Shown here: in pieces, positions 60,201 to 64,000 of the stretch
How positions within the stretch are numbered: the stretch's first letter is position 1
How the letters are laid out: each line of letters opens with the position of its first letter
From: Rhizobium sp. CC-YZS058
GTDB lineage: Bacteria; Pseudomonadota; Alphaproteobacteria; Rhizobiales; Rhizobiaceae
Direction of reading: 5' to 3'
Assembly (NCBI RefSeq): GCF_034720595.1
Contig: NZ_JAYESJ010000001.1
Coordinates: 3,312,001-3,376,000, forward strand
Length of the DNA stretch: 64,000 nt
Program-made: the position numbers and the translations under genes
Notes under the pieces: model-generated
Database searches by the model: none
The model's input: only the letters and a program-made list of their open reading frames with translations
What the model was told of the DNA's origin: nothing

Positions 60201-61298
60201 CTATTCGGCGCGGAAATGCTTGGAAAGCTTGAGGCCCTGGGCCTGGTAGTTGGAGCCGGCGCCGAGGCCGTAGAGGCTGCGGGGACGTTCCAGCATATGC
60301 TCATAGACCAAGCGTCCGACGATCTGCCCATGTTCGAGGATGAAGGGCACCTCGTGGCTGCGAACCTCGAGCACCGCACGGCTGCCGCGGCCGCCGGCCA
60401 ATTCATGACCGAAGCCCGGATCGAAGAAGCCTGCATAATGAACGCGGAATTCGCCCACCAGCGGATCGAAGGGCGTCATCTCGGCGGCATAGAGCGGCGG
60501 AACATGCACGGCCTCGCGGGAGACGAGGATATAGAACTCATCGGGATCGAGGATCAGTTCGTCGGAGCCGCGGGCATAGAGAGGCTCCCAGAAGTCATAG
60601 ATCCCGTGGCCGGCCTTCTTGTCGACATCGACCACCGCCGTATGGTGCTTGCCGCGATAGCCGATCAGCCCATCGGGACCCGTGCCCTTGAGGTCGATCG
60701 AGAGCGCGATGCCGCCGCCGGACACGTTGGGGGCTTCGCTGGCAACCAGCGTTTCGCGGGCATGGAGGTCGAGAAGTTCGGCTTCGCTCAGCAAGGCTTG
60801 GCCAACGCGAAAGCGGATCTGCGACAGGCGGGAGCCGCGCCGAACGATGACCGGGAAGGTGCGCGGCGAGATTTCAAGGTAGAGCGGTCCCCGATAGCCG
60901 GCGGGAATCTTGTCGAACTCCTGCGCCCGGTCGGTGATGACGCGGGTGAAGATGTCGAGCCGGCCGGTCGAGCTCTTCGGATTTGCGGAGGCCGACATGG
61001 CGGCCGGCAGATCGAGCCGCTCCATGAGTGGAACGATATAGACACAGCCCGTTTCGAGCACGGCGCCATCGCTCAGATCCACCACATGCAGCTTCAGTCG
61101 GTCGAGCTTGTCGGCGACCAGATGGCCAGGGCCCGGCATGAAGCTGGCGCGGACCCGGAAGGCCGTGGCGCCGAGGCGCAGATCCAGGCTCGCCGGCTGG
61201 ATTTGGTCGGGATCGAGCGGTGCCTCGCTGATCAGCGCGCCGCTTGCAAACAGGCCCTCAATCGCGCCGTCCGCCAGAATGCCGTTGTCGCGCGTCAT
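60201..61298 (-). CDS. 2'-deoxycytidine 5'-triphosphate deaminase (long form)
   Basis: This 365-aa protein has two dUTPase/dCTP-deaminase-like halves. The first contains IQPASLDLRLGA, SANPKSSTGRLDIFTRVITD and GYRGPLYLEISPRTFPV. The second has DEFYILVSREAVHVPPLYAAEM and HYAGFFDPGFGHELAG. It is roughly twice the 190-aa Dcd enzyme and matches the long rhizobial form. It deaminates dCTP toward dUTP for thymidylate synthesis and lowers dUTP. It is divergent from metZ, 210 bases apart. Confidence 0.9.
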   Translation of the reverse strand: MTRDNGILADGAIEGLFASGALISEAPLDPDQIQPASLDLRLGATAFRVRASFMPGPGHLVADKLDRLKLHVVDLSDGAVLETGCVYIVPLMERLDLPAAMSASANPKSSTGRLDIFTRVITDRAQEFDKIPAGYRGPLYLEISPRTFPVIVRRGSRLSQIRFRVGQALLSEAELLDLHARETLVASEAPNVSGGGIALSIDLKGTGPDGLIGYRGKHHTAVVDVDKKAGHGIYDFWEPLYARGSDELILDPDEFYILVSREAVHVPPLYAAEMTPFDPLVGEFRVHYAGFFDPGFGHELAGGRGSRAVLEVRSHEVPFILEHGQIVGRLVYEHMLERPRSLYGLGAGSNYQAQGLKLSKHFRAE

Positions 61299-61358
61299 CG
61301 TCCGGCCACCCTTATGCTGCCCTTCATCATCCCGGCGGACAAAATCAGACTAGCCAGA

Positions 61359-61387
61359 TTGACGCAAGCGCGAGCCGGCAGTATGCA
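61359..61387 (+). promoter_or_regulatory. metZ promoter
   Basis: TTGACG (61359-61364), a 17-base spacer and TATGCA (61382-61387) fit a sigma70-type promoter. Transcription would start near 61394, so the transcript begins just before the SAM-II aptamer. Confidence 0.55.
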
Positions 61388-61395
61388 AGCCGAAT

Positions 61396-61453
61396 TCCGT
61401 GGTGATTTGGCCGGCCGGCTTGCAGCCACGTTAAACAAGTAGCTAAAAAGGCC
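61396..61453 (+). ncRNA. SAM-II riboswitch
   Basis: The segment has the SAM-II (metA motif) features. P1 is CGTGG (61398-61402) with CCACG (61426-61430). TGATTTGG in loop 1 and the 3' element AGTAGCTAAAAAGG (61438-61451) match the conserved core. GGCC at 61409-61412 can pair with GGCC at 61450-61453 to make the pseudoknot. SAM-II is found in alphaproteobacteria in front of methionine genes and turns them off when S-adenosylmethionine is high. Confidence 0.85.
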
Positions 61454-61490
61454 GGGTGGAAACCGGCCTCATTTTGCGGCCGGTTTTTTT
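61450..61490 (+). terminator. Attenuator: antiterminator and Rho-independent terminator after SAM-II
   Basis: Two hairpins exclude each other. GGCCGG (61450-61455) can pair with CCGGCC (61463-61468). Alternatively AACCGGCC (61461-61468) pairs with GGCCGGTT (61478-61485), followed by a T-run (61484-61490), which is a proper terminator. The first uses the same GGCC as the riboswitch pseudoknot. Confidence 0.7.
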
Positions 61491-61508
61491 GTTTGAAGGC
61501 GATGTTCG

Positions 61509-62693
61509 ATGAGCAATTCCTGGCGCCCGGCCACTCAGCTCGTTCATGGCGGAACCACGCGCTCCAACCATGGCGAAACCTCCGAAGCGATCTTCCTGAC
61601 ACAAGGCTTCGTCTACGAAACCTCTGCGGCTGCCGAAGCGCGGTTCAAGGGCGAGACGGACGGCTTCATCTATGCCCGCTATGGCAGCCCCACCAATGAC
61701 ATGTTCGAGAAGCGCATGTGCATGCTGGAGGGTGCGGAGGATGCGCGCGCCACCGCCTCCGGCATGGCCGCGATCTCGGCCGCCATTCTCTGCCAGCTGA
61801 AGGCGGGAGACCATATCGTCGCGGCCCGTGCGCTTTTCGGCTCCTGCCGCTGGGTCGTGGAAACCCTGGCGCCGAAATACGGCATCGAATGCACGCTGGT
61901 CGACGGGCGCTTCATCGAGAACTGGGAAAAGGCGGTTCGTCCCAATACCAAGGTCTTCTTCCTGGAAAGCCCGACCAATCCGACGCTGGAAGTGGTCGAC
62001 ATCGCCGCAGTGGCGAAACTCGCCGACAGCGTCGGCGGCAAGCTGGTCGTGGACAATGTCTTTGCGACGCCGCTGCTGCAGAAGCCGCTGGAGCTCGGCG
62101 CTCATGTCGTCGTCTATTCGGCCACCAAGCACATCGACGGCCAGGGCCGGTGCCTGGGCGGCGTCATCCTTTCGTCCAAGGACTGGATCGACGAGCATCT
62201 GCACGATTATTTCCGCCATACCGGCCCGTCCCTGTCGCCCTTCAACGCCTGGACCCTGCTGAAGGGCATCGAGACGCTGCCGCTGCGCGTCGGGCAACAG
62301 ACGGCCAATGCCGCCCTGGCAGCCGATTTCCTGGCCGATCAGGCACAGGTGGCGCGCGTCATCTATCCGGGCCGCAAGGACCATCCGCAGGCCGAGATCA
62401 TCGCCCGCCAGATGAAGGGCGGCTCGACGCTCGTCTGCTTCGAGCTGAAGGGCGGCAAGGAAGCGGCTTTTGCCCTGCAGGACGCGCTGAAGATCATCCG
62501 CATCTCCAACAATCTCGGCGATTCCAAGAGCCTGATTACCCACCCCGCCACGACGACGCACAAGAACCTGACGGACGAAGCCCGCGCAGAACTCGGCATT
62601 TCGCCCGGCACCGTTCGCCTTTCGCTCGGCATCGAGGACGGCGCCGATCTGGTGGAAGACCTGGCACAGGCGCTGCGCAGCGTTTCGGCCTGA
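61509..62693 (+). CDS. metZ: O-succinylhomoserine sulfhydrylase
   Basis: This 394-aa PLP enzyme of the cystathionine-gamma-synthase family has YARYGSPTNDMFEKRMCMLEGAEDARATASGMAAI, ESPTNPTLEVVDIAAVAK and VVYSATKHIDGQGR with the PLP Lys207. It joins O-succinylhomoserine and sulfide to homocysteine for methionine synthesis. The ATG at 61509 follows a GAAGGCG site. A SAM-II riboswitch and terminator lie upstream, so expression is repressed by S-adenosylmethionine. Confidence 0.93.
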   Translation: MSNSWRPATQLVHGGTTRSNHGETSEAIFLTQGFVYETSAAAEARFKGETDGFIYARYGSPTNDMFEKRMCMLEGAEDARATASGMAAISAAILCQLKAGDHIVAARALFGSCRWVVETLAPKYGIECTLVDGRFIENWEKAVRPNTKVFFLESPTNPTLEVVDIAAVAKLADSVGGKLVVDNVFATPLLQKPLELGAHVVVYSATKHIDGQGRCLGGVILSSKDWIDEHLHDYFRHTGPSLSPFNAWTLLKGIETLPLRVGQQTANAALAADFLADQAQVARVIYPGRKDHPQAEIIARQMKGGSTLVCFELKGGKEAAFALQDALKIIRISNNLGDSKSLITHPATTTHKNLTDEARAELGISPGTVRLSLGIEDGADLVEDLAQALRSVSA

Positions 62694-62827
62694 TCTGCAA
62701 AGCCGGACCGCGGCAGGTCTGCCCTGCTGCGGCCCGTTTCGATCGCGCACAGCAACACGCATCTGTTATCGTTCGGGAAACGATCTTGTCTTAGACTTCA
62801 GCCAGGAACGCTGGAGACTTTGGAAGC

Positions 62828-63220
62828 ATGTACCGCGCGCTGACACGCGATATCGAGGTGACAGTCGAGCCCTATTATCTGGAAGAGCAATCTGACCCGG
62901 ACGATGGTCGCTATGTCTGGGGCTATCGCATCCAGATTGCCAACCATTCCTCCCGAACCGTGCGGCTGATGACCCGCTACTGGCACATCACCGATGAGAA
63001 CGGGCAGGTGGACGAGGTCAACGGGCCGGGCGTGATCGGCGAACAACCCGTGCTCAACCCCGGCGAAAGCTTCGAATATTCCTCCGGCTGCCCGCTCGAC
63101 ACACCCTCCGGCATGATGTTCGGCCACTATTCCATGATCACGGCCGATGGCGAAACCTTCACCGTCGATATTCCGGCTTTCTCGCTGGATGCACCGGGGC
63201 TGACGCGGACGTTGAATTGA
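62828..63220 (+). CDS. apaG: ApaG protein
   Basis: This 130-aa protein matches Apa[91 protein letters not shown]. The fold is a fibronectin-like beta sandwich. ApaG is linked to Co2+ resistance and Mg2+ efflux; its biochemical role is unclear. The start has a GGAAG site one base upstream. Confidence 0.93.
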   Translation: MYRALTRDIEVTVEPYYLEEQSDPDDGRYVWGYRIQIANHSSRTVRLMTRYWHITDENGQVDEVNGPGVIGEQPVLNPGESFEYSSGCPLDTPSGMMFGHYSMITADGETFTVDIPAFSLDAPGLTRTLN

Positions 63221-63327
63221 AGGCAGGACGCAAGCCGAACGCATCGCGTGGCCGCATCGCCAACCGCCAAGCGACGGCGCTATGCTCGAACATTTCGGGA
63301 AGCTTCTATCCCAGATCGTCCTGCCAG

Positions 63328-63359
63328 AAAAACCAAAGCCACCCCGAAGGGTGGCTTGG
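63328..63359 (-). terminator. Rho-independent terminator of the PemK/MazF-like gene
   Basis: On the minus strand the arms 63349-63359 and 63333-63344 pair around TTCG (CCAAGCCACCC, then GGGTGGCTTTGG with one bulged base), followed by TTTTT (63332-63328). It lies about 80 bases after the stop of the PemK-like gene, and also past apaG. Confidence 0.75.
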
Positions 63360-63440
63360 CGACGAACTCCCGTTGCCGGGCGGCGAAAGGGCTTTTGACC
63401 CCCGCAGATGATGCTAATATGAAGCCGATCCTTCGTCTGG

Positions 63441-63923
63441 TCAAGAGCAATCTTTGAGAGGCGCGGCGAGAGCTTGAGACATCAGGGTCAGGACAGATTG
63501 GAGCTCCTTCGAGGAGAGCCTGGGAACCTGTCCTCTCACCTGCCTCAACCGGCTCGTTGCGACCATGCAGGGGTGGTCGCACAAAATCCAGCTGCGACGG
63601 TTATCGAGGCGCTCCTGCACAGCGCGGCTGGTTTCGATGGCCATCGGATCGGTTTCATTGCTGCGTGCGGTCGAGAACGGCAGGACGGTGACCTTGCCGT
63701 GGAGGGTGTTTCTGCGGCTCACGATCACACACGGTCGCGTCTTCCACATTTCCGGCAATGCGGTGTCCCGTCGGTCGTTGAAGGCGCACCAGTAGACGTC
63801 GCCGACGCGCGGCGCGGCGCGGATGACCGGCTTGTAACGGCGGGGAAAGTGAGACGCGTCCACAGCGACGATCTGGGCAAGAAACTCGGCGATCCAGAGG
63901 TCTGAATCATGGGCCTGCTCCAT
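63441..63923 (-). CDS. PemK/MazF-like protein
   Basis: This 160-aa protein has a MazF/PemK core at residues about 38-130: RVGDVYWCAFND, KTRPCVIVSRRN and KVTVLPFST, then DNRRSWILCDHPCMVATSRLRQV. A longer N-terminal segment (MEQAHDSDLWIAEFLAQIVA) is unusual for the family. It may cleave RNA like other MazF toxins or be an inactive relative. No antitoxin gene is seen in the window. The frame stays open upstream to the right edge, so the true start could be earlier. A terminator follows the gene. Confidence 0.65.
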   Translation of the reverse strand: MEQAHDSDLWIAEFLAQIVAVDASHFPRRYKPVIRAAPRVGDVYWCAFNDRRDTALPEMWKTRPCVIVSRRNTLHGKVTVLPFSTARSNETDPMAIETSRAVQERLDNRRSWILCDHPCMVATSRLRQVRGQVPRLSSKELQSVLTLMSQALAAPLKDCS

Positions 63924-64000
63924 CCCTTCGCCACCTGCCCCGTTAGACTTGCCTGTCTTCCGGATCTCGAGCGCCCGGCTCGCTCCGTATCCGAAAAGCT

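Noticed and set aside
62706..62784. Short hairpins between metZ and apaG (for example ATCGTT/AACGAT at 62768-62784)
   Set aside because: Stems are short or GC-rich with no T-run; they do not support a terminator.
1..64000. CRISPR arrays, insertion sequences or prophage genes
   Set aside because: No regularly spaced repeats, transposase or phage structural genes were seen anywhere in the window.

Overview
The window looks like a chromosomal segment of a high-GC alphaproteobacterium of the order Hyphomicrobiales, most likely Rhizobiaceae (Rhizobium/Agrobacterium/Allorhizobium type). This rests on a PodJ-type polar organiser, a SAM-II riboswitch in front of metZ, a TIGR02186/TauE pair, rhizobial-style MntR/MntH and dense ATGA-coupled gene pairs. 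I name the family from recognisable protein signatures; no search was run.

Positions 1-13765 form a surface-polysaccharide region. It has a left-edge glycosyltransferase, two SPASM radical SAM enzymes, an NAD-dependent epimerase, two FkbM methyltransferases with an extra N-terminal Rossmann-like motif, a CmcI-type methyltransferase/hydroxylase and two paralogous GT2 glycosyltransferases. A CDP-sugar pathway (rfbF, rfbG, an RmlC-type epimerase) and galE follow. Together they fit synthesis and O-methylation of an unusual 6-deoxyhexose glycan such as O-antigen or capsule. A chorismate mutase sits inside the region.

Positions 13851-29228 are mostly housekeeping: an aminotransferase, mscL, a CrbS-like transporter-histidine kinase fusion convergent with a LuxR-type response regulator, a DUF952 gene coupled to pyrD, a MATE exporter, a CAP-domain lipoprotein, a TPR-methyltransferase, a YitT protein, an orphan amino-acid binding protein, a DadA-like oxidoreductase and a small RMF-like ribosome hibernation candidate. 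Positions 29392-35533 hold the ligase-associated helicase/PdeM pair, a membrane methyltransferase with a stand-alone AsnC ligand domain, and the TIGR02186-TauE pair. podJ occupies 35721-39500.

Positions 39849-46389 are a beta-oxidation block (acyl-CoA dehydrogenase, thiolase, FadB) with a MazEF-type module inserted in it and a DinJ-YafQ-type module after it. Positions 46470-54851 carry a Tim44-domain protein, a glycerophosphodiesterase, the divergent mntH/mntR pair, a ChaA-type exchanger and an S24 regulator, SNase-like and TerB cluster. Positions 54885-63923 hold a second binding protein, a GspE-N/GT2 glucan-synthase-like protein convergent with a low-GC RTX glycoside hydrolase, tRNA-Gly(CCC), a dCTP deaminase, metZ under a SAM-II riboswitch with a visible terminator/antiterminator, apaG and a PemK/MazF-like gene.

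The best candidates for new biology are the paired radical SAM enzymes in the glycan locus, the toxin-antitoxin insertion into the fatty-acid operon, the RMF-like gene, and the glucan-synthase-like/RTX-glycosidase pair beside the tRNA.
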